In this document: piece by piece, positions 16,025 through 24,023 of the stretch
Numbering within the stretch: the first letter of the stretch is position 1
Layout: each line of letters opens with the position of its first letter
From: Bacteroidales bacterium
GTDB lineage: Bacteria; Bacteroidota; Bacteroidia; Bacteroidales; UBA932
Direction: 5' to 3'
Assembly: GCA_017455065.1 (NCBI GenBank)
Contig: JAFTBU010000043.1
Span: 1 to 34,436, forward strand
Length of the DNA: 34,436 nucleotides
Notes under the pieces: model-generated
The model's database searches: none
What the model was told of the DNA's origin: nothing
Seen by the model: only the letters and a program-made list of their open reading frames with translations
Translations under genes and position numbers: made by a program

Positions 16025-16308
16025 AGATACTCGACAGGATAAAATCCCGCGAACCCTGCGTGGAATCCGGCTGGGACGCCTTCGACTTCCTGGTGGACGC
16101 CCCCATAGACGAGGCCTTCATACTCAGCCTGCGCCCCCTCGGGTCATTCTCCTACATGAAGGCTCTCAAGCGGCCCTTCTTCAAGATAGAGTCCCACCAC
16201 TACATCATCAAAGGCCTGCAGGGAGACAGCTTTTTCCGCGTCGCCGTGCACCGGGACCACATGGACGAACTACAAATGATAACAGGATACATAACCGGTC
16301 AAACATGA
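16021..16308 (+). CDS. Uncharacterised 95-residue protein coupled to the PLP enzyme
   Basis: I do not recognise this family. The 95-residue product is soluble, with no signal peptide or membrane segment. Notable stretches are a conserved-looking FLVDAPIDEAFILSLRPLG, ALKRPFFKIESHHYIIKG and FFRVAVHRDHMDEL, and there is a single cysteine (Cys13). It is real on context grounds: its ATG overlaps the PLP-enzyme stop and its TGA overlaps the GH31 start, both as ATGA. A partner or acceptor of the PLP enzyme is a natural guess. It does not look like the DUF3343 Se/S-carrier type, since the expected cysteine motif is missing. Confidence 0.8.
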   Translation: MKILDRIKSREPCVESGWDAFDFLVDAPIDEAFILSLRPLGSFSYMKALKRPFFKIESHHYIIKGLQGDSFFRVAVHRDHMDELQMITGYITGQT

Positions 16309-18515
16309 AAGCTACCAACTACCAACTGTTCGACTTCCTGGATTTCGACCCCGCGATGACGGGCCGCGAGACGCTCTGGCGCGCCTGCAAGCCCACCGCC
16401 ATCAGGGAAGAGGCGGGCGAGGTGGTCATCACCGTCCCCTTCCAGAAGCAGAACAATTCCAACGAAATCACCCCCGACACCTCGGTCCCTCCGGTGGACA
16501 GGGAAATACGCATCCAGGCCGTCTCAGACCACATTTTGCGGGTCATGCTCGAGGCCGGAGCCAGTATAGACAGGACCTCCCCGATGCTGGAGATTTCGCC
16601 TGAGCTCAAGGCCCTCGCCCTCCATGTGGAGGAAGCCGACGGGCAGTGGATTATCAAAGACTCCGCGGGCGCAAAACGCGCGGCAGTGGACCTTCGCGAC
16701 CCCGAGATCGAGTGGTGGAGCGACCTGCAGCCCGGCCCCAGGCCCACCATACGCCTCACCCTCTGGCCGGACGGACGCCACGAAGTGCCCTTCCAGGCCC
16801 TCGACTCCTTCTCCCCGGCCCGGCACGACGCCTTCGCATTTGCCTACGCCGAGACAGACGGAGAGGTGGACCGCATGACATGCTCCTTCCCCGCCGCCCA
16901 CGACGAGTGCTTCGCCGGCACCGGCGAGAGATTCACCAAGATGGACCTCAGCGGCCAGACCCTGCAGATGCGCAACCAGGACGGACAGGGCGTCAACAAC
17001 CGCCGCACCTACAAATGCATCCCCTTCTACCTTTCGTCCCGGGGTTACGGAGTCTTCCTGCACACTACCGACTTCGCCAAATTCTCCCTCGCCGACCATT
17101 CCAGGCGCTCCGCCCAGGTCTTCGTCGAGGACGCCCGGCTCGACCTTTTCGTGATGGCCGACGACAGCCCCGAGCGCATACTCTACCACTACCGCAGCCT
17201 CACCGGCTTCCCCGCCGTCCCGCCCCGCTGGAGCTACGGCATCTGGATGAGCCGCATGACCTATTTCTCCGCCGACGAGGTGGACGCCATCTGCCGCCGT
17301 CTCCGCGAAGAGCACTGGCCCTGCGACGTGATACACCTCGACACCGGCTGGTTCCGCACCGATTGGCTCTGCGAGTGGAAGTTCAATGACGAGAGATTCC
17401 CTGAGCCGGAGAAGTTCGTGCGCAAACTCCTCGCCGACGGCTTCAAGATCAGCCTCTGGCAGCTGCCGTACATCTCCTTCGGCGCCGCCCAGTACCGCGA
17501 GGCGATAGAAAACAATTATATCGGAAAATCCGAGCGCAAGATCAGCGGAGCGTCCAACTTCAGCTCCGAAGACTACGCCGGCACCATAGATTTCACCAGC
17601 CCCGAAGCCACCGCCTGGTACCAGGGACTGCTCCGCAACCTGCTGCAGATGGGTGTCAAATGCATCAAGACCGACTTCGGCGAGGACATCCACATGGATG
17701 CCGAGTACCGGGGCATGAGCGCCAAGCAGCTGCACAACCTCTACCCCCTGCTCTACCAGAAAGCCGCCTTCGACGTGACCCGGGAGGTCACCGGCGACGG
17801 CATCATCTGGGCACGTTCCTCCTGGGCGGGCAGCCAGAGGTACCCCGTGCACTGGGGAGGGGACTCCGCGGGCAATTGGGAAGGCCTTGCCGGTTCGCTC
17901 AAGGGCGGCCTGCACTTGGGCCTCAGCGGCTTCGCGTTCTGGAGCCACGACATCCCCGGCTTCCACTCCCTGCCGGACTTCATGAATTCCCCCATTCCCG
18001 ACGACATCTATGTCCGCTGGACGCAGTTCGGAGTGTTCACCTCGCACATGCGCTACCACGGCTCGCACGCCAGGGAGCCCTGGCTCTTCCCCCGGGTCGC
18101 AGACATTGTCAAAGACTGGTGGAACCTGCGCTACCGCCTGATCCCATACATCGAGGAGCAGGGCCGCAAATGCGCCGCGAGCGGCTACCCCATGACCCGG
18201 GCCCTGCTCTTCCACCACCCCGACGACAGCATCTGCTGGCACATCGACGACGAATACTACTTCGGCGACGACTTCCTCGTGGCGCCGGTGATGAACGCCG
18301 AGGGTGTCCGCGACATCTATCTGCCCGAGGGCAGTTGGGTGGACTTTTTCACCAAGGAGCGCTACCAGGGTCCCCGCATGCTCAAGGGCTTCCGGGTGTC
18401 TCTCGAGAGGATGCCCGTCTTCGTGCGCGAAGGCGCCCGCATCCCCGTGTACCCCGATCCGGTGGGCAGCACCGATGACATGAAAGACGACCGTACCACA
18501 TATCTCCAATACTGA
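16305..18515 (+). CDS. Cytoplasmic GH31 glycosidase, alpha-xylosidase-like
   Basis: This encodes a 736-residue protein with no signal peptide, so it should act in the cytoplasm on an imported glycoside. GH31 hallmarks are RWSYGIWMSRMTY, DVIHLDTGWF, KISLWQLPYI, the nucleophile motif KTDFGED (Asp457), RSSWAGSQRYPVHWGGD with the acid/base Asp520, and GFAFWSHDIPGF. These resemble YicI-type alpha-xylosidases more than maltase-type enzymes. The C-terminal beta domain is short. The regions I could compare do not resemble sulfoquinovosidase YihQ, but a substrate cannot be fixed from sequence. The TGA shares one base with the symporter ATG (TGATG). Confidence 0.88.
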   Translation: MKATNYQLFDFLDFDPAMTGRETLWRACKPTAIREEAGEVVITVPFQKQNNSNEITPDTSVPPVDREIRIQAVSDHILRVMLEAGASIDRTSPMLEISPELKALALHVEEADGQWIIKDSAGAKRAAVDLRDPEIEWWSDLQPGPRPTIRLTLWPDGRHEVPFQALDSFSPARHDAFAFAYAETDGEVDRMTCSFPAAHDECFAGTGERFTKMDLSGQTLQMRNQDGQGVNNRRTYKCIPFYLSSRGYGVFLHTTDFAKFSLADHSRRSAQVFVEDARLDLFVMADDSPERILYHYRSLTGFPAVPPRWSYGIWMSRMTYFSADEVDAICRRLREEHWPCDVIHLDTGWFRTDWLCEWKFNDERFPEPEKFVRKLLADGFKISLWQLPYISFGAAQYREAIENNYIGKSERKISGASNFSSEDYAGTIDFTSPEATAWYQGLLRNLLQMGVKCIKTDFGEDIHMDAEYRGMSAKQLHNLYPLLYQKAAFDVTREVTGDGIIWARSSWAGSQRYPVHWGGDSAGNWEGLAGSLKGGLHLGLSGFAFWSHDIPGFHSLPDFMNSPIPDDIYVRWTQFGVFTSHMRYHGSHAREPWLFPRVADIVKDWWNLRYRLIPYIEEQGRKCAASGYPMTRALLFHHPDDSICWHIDDEYYFGDDFLVAPVMNAEGVRDIYLPEGSWVDFFTKERYQGPRMLKGFRVSLERMPVFVREGARIPVYPDPVGSTDDMKDDRTTYLQY

Positions 18516-20086
18516 TGAAAAACGAAATAATCAATCTTTCCGGCCTCGATATCGGGATCATAGTCCTGTATATAGTAGCCCTGTTCGCCATAGCCCTCTG
18601 GGCCAGCTACGGCAAGAAAAACAAGACCGACAGCCTCTTCCTCGCCGGCAAGTCGCTGGGCTGGATGGCCATAGGCCTCACCATGTGGGGCACCAATGTC
18701 GGCCCCTCGATGCTCATAGCCAACGCCAGCAGCGGATACGAGAGCGGCATGGTGGCGGGAAACTTCTCCTGGATGGCCTTCCCCTTCATCATGCTCCTCG
18801 CCTTCGTCTTCGCTCCCAAATACATGGGCGCAGGCGTGTCCACCCTGCCTGAGTACATAGGCAAACGCTTCGGGGCCCGCACCCGCGGCTACATCGCCTG
18901 GTACACCATAGCCACGACCCTCATCTCCTGGCTGGGCCTGACCCTCTTCTCCGGAGGCGTGTTCATGGCCCAGATCCTGGGCATGAAACTCTGGGTCTGC
19001 ATCACCATCCTGGTCGTCGTCTCGGCCCTCTTCGCGATGGCCGGCGGCCTCAAAGCCATTGCCTACACCAATGTCTTCCAGATGCTGCTGCTCATCGCCG
19101 TGGCCATCATCCTGGTGGTGCTCTCCTTGGTCAAGGCCGGAGGCATGGGGACCGTGGTGGAGACCGTACCCCCTGACTATTGGAACATGTTCAAGCCCCT
19201 GAGCGACCCTGACTTCCCCTGGCTCGCTCTGGTCATCGGCTACCCCGTGATGGGTATATGGTTCTGGTGCACCGACCAGTCCATGGTGCAGTCCGTGCTC
19301 GGAGCCAAAAACATGGACCAGGGACGCCTGGGTGCCAATTTCTGCGCCTGGCTCAAGGTCCTCGACATTCCTCTGTTCATACTCCCCGGCATACTCTGCC
19401 TCGTGCTCCTGCCGGACCTCAAGAACTCCACCGACGCCTACCTCCAGCTCGCCCAGACCGTGCTGCCTTCGGGTCTGCTGGGACTCGTGGTGGTGGTGAT
19501 GCTGGCCGCCCTGATCAGCACCATCGGCTCGGCGCTCAACTCGCTCAGCACCATATTCACCCTGGACATCATGCTCCGCGGCAAGCCCGAGGGCAGCGTG
19601 ACCCCCGCCCAGACCAAGCGCATAGGCCGCATCATCGTGCTCGCCGGCGCCGTGATCTCGGTCTTCCTCGCCGTCGCCATCTCCTTCATCCAGGGCCTCA
19701 ATTTCTTCAATATCTTCCAGTCCGTGCTGAGTTTCATCGCACCGCCCATGGCCGTGACCTTCCTCGCCGCGGCCCTGTGGAAGAAGACCTCGCGCCGCGC
19801 CATCGACTTGGTGCTCTCAGCGGGCACCATCCTCTCGATAGGCGTGGGCATCCTGTACTACTGCGGTCTGATATTCCAGGGAGTGCACTACATGTACATT
19901 TCGGTGGGCCTCTTCATCTTCCTCATCCTCTTCGTGCTGATCTTCTCAGCCCTGGACACCAAGAACGTCCCGGCCCCCATGGAGATCCAGGATGCGGACA
20001 TAAAAGTAAAGCCCACGGTCATGATCGCGTGGGCTCTGCTGGTGGTAGTAATGATAGCTCTCTACATCATATTCAACGGCCATTGA
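18515..20086 (+). CDS. SSS-family sodium:solute symporter
   Basis: This encodes a 523-residue inner-membrane transporter of the solute:sodium symporter family, SGLT branch, with about 13-14 hydrophobic segments. Family features are the early GWMAIGLTMWGTNVGPSMLI, WLGLTLFSGGVFMAQ, AMAGGLKAIAYTNVFQ, WCTDQSMVQSVLGAKN, and ALISTIGSALNSLSTIFTLDI, where sodium-site residues usually lie. It is the last gene of the coupled unit and overlaps the GH31 stop by one base. It most likely imports the GH31 substrate or its sugar. Its 3' end overlaps the convergent fucosidase gene by 14 bp, leaving no room for a conventional terminator. Confidence 0.93.
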   Translation: MKNEIINLSGLDIGIIVLYIVALFAIALWASYGKKNKTDSLFLAGKSLGWMAIGLTMWGTNVGPSMLIANASSGYESGMVAGNFSWMAFPFIMLLAFVFAPKYMGAGVSTLPEYIGKRFGARTRGYIAWYTIATTLISWLGLTLFSGGVFMAQILGMKLWVCITILVVVSALFAMAGGLKAIAYTNVFQMLLLIAVAIILVVLSLVKAGGMGTVVETVPPDYWNMFKPLSDPDFPWLALVIGYPVMGIWFWCTDQSMVQSVLGAKNMDQGRLGANFCAWLKVLDIPLFILPGILCLVLLPDLKNSTDAYLQLAQTVLPSGLLGLVVVVMLAALISTIGSALNSLSTIFTLDIMLRGKPEGSVTPAQTKRIGRIIVLAGAVISVFLAVAISFIQGLNFFNIFQSVLSFIAPPMAVTFLAAALWKKTSRRAIDLVLSAGTILSIGVGILYYCGLIFQGVHYMYISVGLFIFLILFVLIFSALDTKNVPAPMEIQDADIKVKPTVMIAWALLVVVMIALYIIFNGH

Positions 20087-22172
20087 CGCCGCTGAACACG
20101 ATCTTTACGACATCGTCGGCACTGCCTCTCCGCTCTGCGGGGAGGCTTATTTTCAGCACTCCGCCCTCATAGCTGAAGGGGACTTCGCCGCCGTCCGCGA
20201 GCAGGGTGACTTTCTGGGGCCTCTTGGCTATGGTCAGCTCCAGAGGACCCTCGAGACCCTTGAGGAAGTGGGCGTAGGTCACATCGCCCAGATTCTTGGC
20301 GCCTATGGTGAGAGGCAGGTTGGAAATCTTCTGCCAGTCCTCGTAGTCGGTGGTGCCGATGACGGATTCTTTGTTGACGTCCATCCAGGCCTTGATCTTG
20401 GCGCACTCCTCATAGAAACCGGGCCTCATGCCGCCGTCGGGCTGTGGACCGATGTCAGGCAGGTAGTTGCCGCCGAAGCTGCGGGCGTACACGAGAGCCG
20501 CTATCACGACGTCGAAGTCACGGAAGCGGGCGCCCGGCGAATAGCCCCAGTGGCCGCTCCAGGTCTCGTTGAACTCCCACCATTCGCCGTGGGGATAAGG
20601 CCTGCCTTCGGTCATGCGCTTGCGCCATGAGATCTCCTCGGTGCGGAAATCGCCGAAGGGGGACTCTGCTCCGAACTCGGTGGTCTGGCCGAAATTGACC
20701 TGATGGCCCTGGACTTCCCAGCGGGGATTGATGATCATGCCGGGCTGGACGGCGCGCAGCCAAGAGTGCAGGATGTCGTCGTGGGTGTTGACTCCACCCC
20801 AGCCTATGCCGTCAAACCAGATCACGTCGATGGCTCCGTAGCGGGTGAGTATCTCGCTCATCTGGCCCACGGTGTAGCGGAAGAACTCGTCGTATTTCTC
20901 CTGGCTCTCTTCGGGTGTGTAAGGGAAGGGCTTGCGCTTGCCGTAGGTCCACTCATCGAAGGAGACGGGGTATTCGGGGTAGCTCCAGTCCCTGGGGGAG
21001 AAGTAGAGGCCTATCTTGAGGCCGTACTTGCGGCAGGCGGCCACCAGGGGCCCGATCAGGTCGCGTCCGCCCATGTAGGTGCGGGTGTTGTACTCGCCGT
21101 ATTCCGTCGGCCAGAGGCAATATCCGTCGTGGTGCTTGGCGGTGATGACCATGTAGGTGAAACCGGTCTCCTTCGCCGTGCGGGCCCACTCTTCGGGGTC
21201 GTAGGCGCTGGGATTGAACTCCTTGGCCAGGCGGTAATACTTGTCGTGGGGGATATAGACGTCGTTGGTGAGCCAGGGGATGCCGGCGAGCATGCTCCAG
21301 GAAGGGTCGCCTCCCGCCACGCTGTGTATGCCCCAATGGATGAAGAGTCCGAATCCGGCCTGGGGGTACCATGCCGCGTCGGGGCTCTGGGTGTGCCGGA
21401 ACGGTTCGCCCTTGATGGTGTCGAGCAGCTGCATCGCCGTCCTCTCGTTGTAGCCGCCGGGGCTGGTGGCGCCGCCGACGCAGAGGAGTTTGTCAATATC
21501 GACAGGCTCGTACATCATCCACGGTGCGTCCCCGGGGTGGTCGATGTTCTCCTGGTACCCGGCCATGAGGCCGTTCCAGACGTCCACGCGGGGGTTGTCC
21601 TTCGTGGTGAGGGGGTCCAGCTCGGAGAGGCTGCTGCCCTTGGGGTAGCTGATGACGAGCATCAGGCGCCGTCCGGCGTCCTTGTACACCCGCACCTGCT
21701 CATATCCGGCCCGTGCGAAGCCCTCAGCCACCTCGGGGAAGAGTTCGCCCTGCCGCTTGTGATAGTCCAGGTATTCGGCCTGTTTTGCCCCGTCCTCGAC
21801 CATGTTGCAGGTCATCACGGCGTAGTCCAGGCTCTTCACCGGAGCCTTGCCGGTGTGCTTCTCACGGTTGAAATCGTAGAAAGGCTGGTCGAAGCAGCTG
21901 ATCTGAGGCTTGCCGGAGGCCTTCAGGGCGGCGACCATTGCCTGGGCGTCCTTTGCGGGCACCAGGAACACGTACCTGTCTCCCGCGGCCTTCTGGAAGG
22001 TGCCGGGGCCGGCGCCTTTGATCAGGGCCACAGCCTCGTCGGAGGGCTGTCCTCCGATGTGATAGTCAGCTTCGATGACGACCAGGTCGTCTATCCTGCC
22101 GGCACCGGTGCTGCATGCCGTCAGAGCCAGCGCCGCCAGCGCTGCGATTGCAAATGCTTTGGTTGTTTTCAT
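20073..22172 (-). CDS. Lipoprotein fusing a mutarotase-like domain to a GH29 alpha-L-fucosidase
   Basis: This encodes a 699-residue protein with lipobox LTAC (Cys20), so it is probably membrane-anchored or surface exposed. Residues about 115-225 resemble L-rhamnose/L-fucose mutarotases (RhaM type): YLDYHKRQGELFPEVAEGFARAGYEQVRVYKD and the following beta strand. Residues 30-110 are an additional domain I cannot name. Residues about 260-690 form the GH29 barrel: WYPQAGFGLFIHWGIHS, MVITAKHHDGYCLWP, IGLYFSPRDWSYPEY and IDVIWFDGIGW, where Asp454 is the expected nucleophile. A small C-terminal beta domain follows. A fucosidase that also speeds anomer exchange of released fucose is a reasonable inference. 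A terminator separates it from susD upstream. Confidence 0.88.
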   Translation of the reverse strand: MKTTKAFAIAALAALALTACSTGAGRIDDLVVIEADYHIGGQPSDEAVALIKGAGPGTFQKAAGDRYVFLVPAKDAQAMVAALKASGKPQISCFDQPFYDFNREKHTGKAPVKSLDYAVMTCNMVEDGAKQAEYLDYHKRQGELFPEVAEGFARAGYEQVRVYKDAGRRLMLVISYPKGSSLSELDPLTTKDNPRVDVWNGLMAGYQENIDHPGDAPWMMYEPVDIDKLLCVGGATSPGGYNERTAMQLLDTIKGEPFRHTQSPDAAWYPQAGFGLFIHWGIHSVAGGDPSWSMLAGIPWLTNDVYIPHDKYYRLAKEFNPSAYDPEEWARTAKETGFTYMVITAKHHDGYCLWPTEYGEYNTRTYMGGRDLIGPLVAACRKYGLKIGLYFSPRDWSYPEYPVSFDEWTYGKRKPFPYTPEESQEKYDEFFRYTVGQMSEILTRYGAIDVIWFDGIGWGGVNTHDDILHSWLRAVQPGMIINPRWEVQGHQVNFGQTTEFGAESPFGDFRTEEISWRKRMTEGRPYPHGEWWEFNETWSGHWGYSPGARFRDFDVVIAALVYARSFGGNYLPDIGPQPDGGMRPGFYEECAKIKAWMDVNKESVIGTTDYEDWQKISNLPLTIGAKNLGDVTYAHFLKGLEGPLELTIAKRPQKVTLLADGGEVPFSYEGGVLKISLPAERRGSADDVVKIVFSGVNGR

Positions 22173-22186
22173 ATTGCAATATAGAC

Positions 22187-22225
22187 AAAAAAAATGAGAA
22201 GGGAGCCTCTAGAGGTTCCCTTCTC
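22187..22225 (-). terminator. Rho-independent terminator after susD
   Basis: On the minus strand GAGAAGGGAACCTC and GAGGCTCCCTTCTC form a 14-bp stem with one G-U type pair around a 2-nt TA loop, followed by A and eight T. It starts 17 bp after the susD stop and lies before the fucosidase start at 22172. It should end most SusC/SusD transcripts and set the fucosidase at a lower level or under its own promoter. Confidence 0.88.
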
Positions 22226-22241
22226 AAAATCAAGCTATAGA

Positions 22242-24005
22242 CTACTTGTACTTGGGTGCGCGAAGAGGTGCGTTGTCCGGAGTCTGCTCCAGGGCGCCAT
22301 GAGCGCCGTCGAGGTCAGTCTGAGGGATCTTCCAGAGGAAGCTCTTCTTGGGGATGAACTGCATCTCATACTCGAAACGGAGCTGGCGGCGGGAGTTGGC
22401 CACGCCGGGGATCACGAGCTCGTTCTTCGCATAGTCCTGATGATACTGGTGTACGTAAGGCTCGACCCTGTCACCGATGATGCCCTTGCGGAGCTCGGTG
22501 AAGTAGTTCTTGGCCTCACCGCCCTGCTCCCAGAGTTTCTCCTGGATGATGGCGTCGTCCATTGCGTCCTGTCCCATGGCACCGAGAGCGGGAAGACCTG
22601 CACGGGTGTGGACCTTGTTCAGCTCGGCCAGACCGTCACCTGCGGTGAGGAGGTTGGCGGCTTCTGCATAGTTCAGCAGCACGTCGGCGTAGCGGATAAG
22701 GGTGTAGTTGCATCCGGGCTGGGTGTTGCGGATGGCAGCCATGGTGGTCTCGTTGTCGATGGTCTTGGCATTCAGCAGAGTGTGATATGCGTAGGACTCA
22801 GGTGACCAGTAAGGATAGTTGGCGTTGGTGTTCTTGGAAGCGTCGAAGTCTCCGAAGGTCTCGTCCACGACGAAGAGCTCGAGATCGTGATCGTACACAT
22901 AGTGACGGAGATTTCCGCTGACCTTGCAGTAGAAATCGGTCAGGATGGCGTCCAGACGCTTGTCAGAAGGATCGAAAGTCTTGTAGTAGTACTCGGTGAA
23001 ACCGCAGCGGTTGTAGTAGGTGCCGCAGTAACGGTCGCCGTTGGCGTCGGTCATGGAGGTGTTGCCGCCGATACCGCAGTCCACGCCTGCACCGAAGCCC
23101 TGGCTGTCGAAGTTCATGAACTGAAGGTCGAACACGGACTCGATACCGTTCTTGTTCTTGTTGAAGTAGTAGAAGTTGTCGGTGAAGTTGGAATACAGAT
23201 CGTAGATGCCACTGTCGATGACCTTCTTGCTGTACTCCTTGGACTTCTGGAGCTCTGCGGTGTTGCCGCCGCGCTGGCCGTCGGGGCTCTGTACGGTAGC
23301 CTTGTAGAGGTAGGCATCGCCGAGGGCAGCCCAGCAGGCACCCTGGCTCACGCGCCATACGTCATATCCTGCGGTTCCCTTGGGAGGAAGCAGGGTGGAA
23401 GCCTCTTCGAGATCTTTGAAGATCTGCTCCCAGACCTTGTCCACGCTCTCCCTGGGCTTCTCGATACCCTCGATACTCTGGGTATAAGTGGTAGGGATGG
23501 GGCAGGCACCGTAGATACGGACGAGCATGTAGTAGCTGTAACCACGGATGAAGAGAGCCTGGCCACGGAGACGCTTCTTGGCGGTGTCGGAGATGTTGCC
23601 TCCGTTCTCCTCCAGACGTCCGAGGACGATGTTGGCGTCGTTGATGGCGATGTAGCTGCGGCTCCAGGTGTTGGCCATGGTGCGGGCTACATTGTTGATC
23701 TCCTCTTCCCAGAGGTTTGTCACATCGAGGAGGGGCTGCTCCTTACGATAGTTCGGAGCCATCTCCTCGGTGAGGAGGTTCAGACGGAAGAAAGTACCTC
23801 TCTGATCCGAGAACACGCGTGAGAAATAGTGGTAAGCGTTGTTCAGGGCTGCGTCGAAGTCCTCTTCAGTGGTGTAGAAGGTATTCGGATCGATGAAGGT
23901 GTAGGCCTTCTCGTCGAGGTTGGTGCAATTGGTAAAAGTCAGGCCGGACACTGCTACGGCAGCGATGGCGACGGTTTTAGCAATCTTTGAAAATATAGTC
24001 TTCAT
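22242..24005 (-). CDS. susD-like: SusD/RagB-family glycan-binding outer-membrane lipoprotein
   Basis: This encodes a 587-residue lipoprotein. The signal peptide ends FTNC (acylated Cys27), followed by NLDEKAYTFIDPNTFYTTEEDFDAAL, the standard SusD opening. TPR-like helices follow (RGQALFIRGYSYYMLVRIYG) and the C-terminus has CNYTLIRYADVLLNYAEAANLL, a typical SusD signature. It caps the partner SusC barrel and captures glycan at the cell surface. A good Shine-Dalgarno (AGAGGAGAG) sits in the 18-bp gap after susC, unusual in this window. Ligand is unknown; the fucosidases on both sides point to a fucosylated glycan. Confidence 0.95.
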   Translation of the reverse strand: MKTIFSKIAKTVAIAAVAVSGLTFTNCTNLDEKAYTFIDPNTFYTTEEDFDAALNNAYHYFSRVFSDQRGTFFRLNLLTEEMAPNYRKEQPLLDVTNLWEEEINNVARTMANTWSRSYIAINDANIVLGRLEENGGNISDTAKKRLRGQALFIRGYSYYMLVRIYGACPIPTTYTQSIEGIEKPRESVDKVWEQIFKDLEEASTLLPPKGTAGYDVWRVSQGACWAALGDAYLYKATVQSPDGQRGGNTAELQKSKEYSKKVIDSGIYDLYSNFTDNFYYFNKNKNGIESVFDLQFMNFDSQGFGAGVDCGIGGNTSMTDANGDRYCGTYYNRCGFTEYYYKTFDPSDKRLDAILTDFYCKVSGNLRHYVYDHDLELFVVDETFGDFDASKNTNANYPYWSPESYAYHTLLNAKTIDNETTMAAIRNTQPGCNYTLIRYADVLLNYAEAANLLTAGDGLAELNKVHTRAGLPALGAMGQDAMDDAIIQEKLWEQGGEAKNYFTELRKGIIGDRVEPYVHQYHQDYAKNELVIPGVANSRRQLRFEYEMQFIPKKSFLWKIPQTDLDGAHGALEQTPDNAPLRAPKYK

Positions 24006-24023
24006 AATATGCTCTCCTCTTTT

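Noticed and set aside
16524-18509. Long minus-strand frame opposite the GH31 gene
   Set aside because: It mirrors a well-supported GH31 enzyme and has Gly/Val/Ala-biased composition without motifs.
16305-18515. Sulfoquinovosidase (YihQ type) identity for the GH31 gene
   Set aside because: The sequence around the catalytic motifs matches alpha-xylosidase-like enzymes better, and no sulfonate-specific genes are seen. The sulfosugar idea is kept only as a comparison for the operon.
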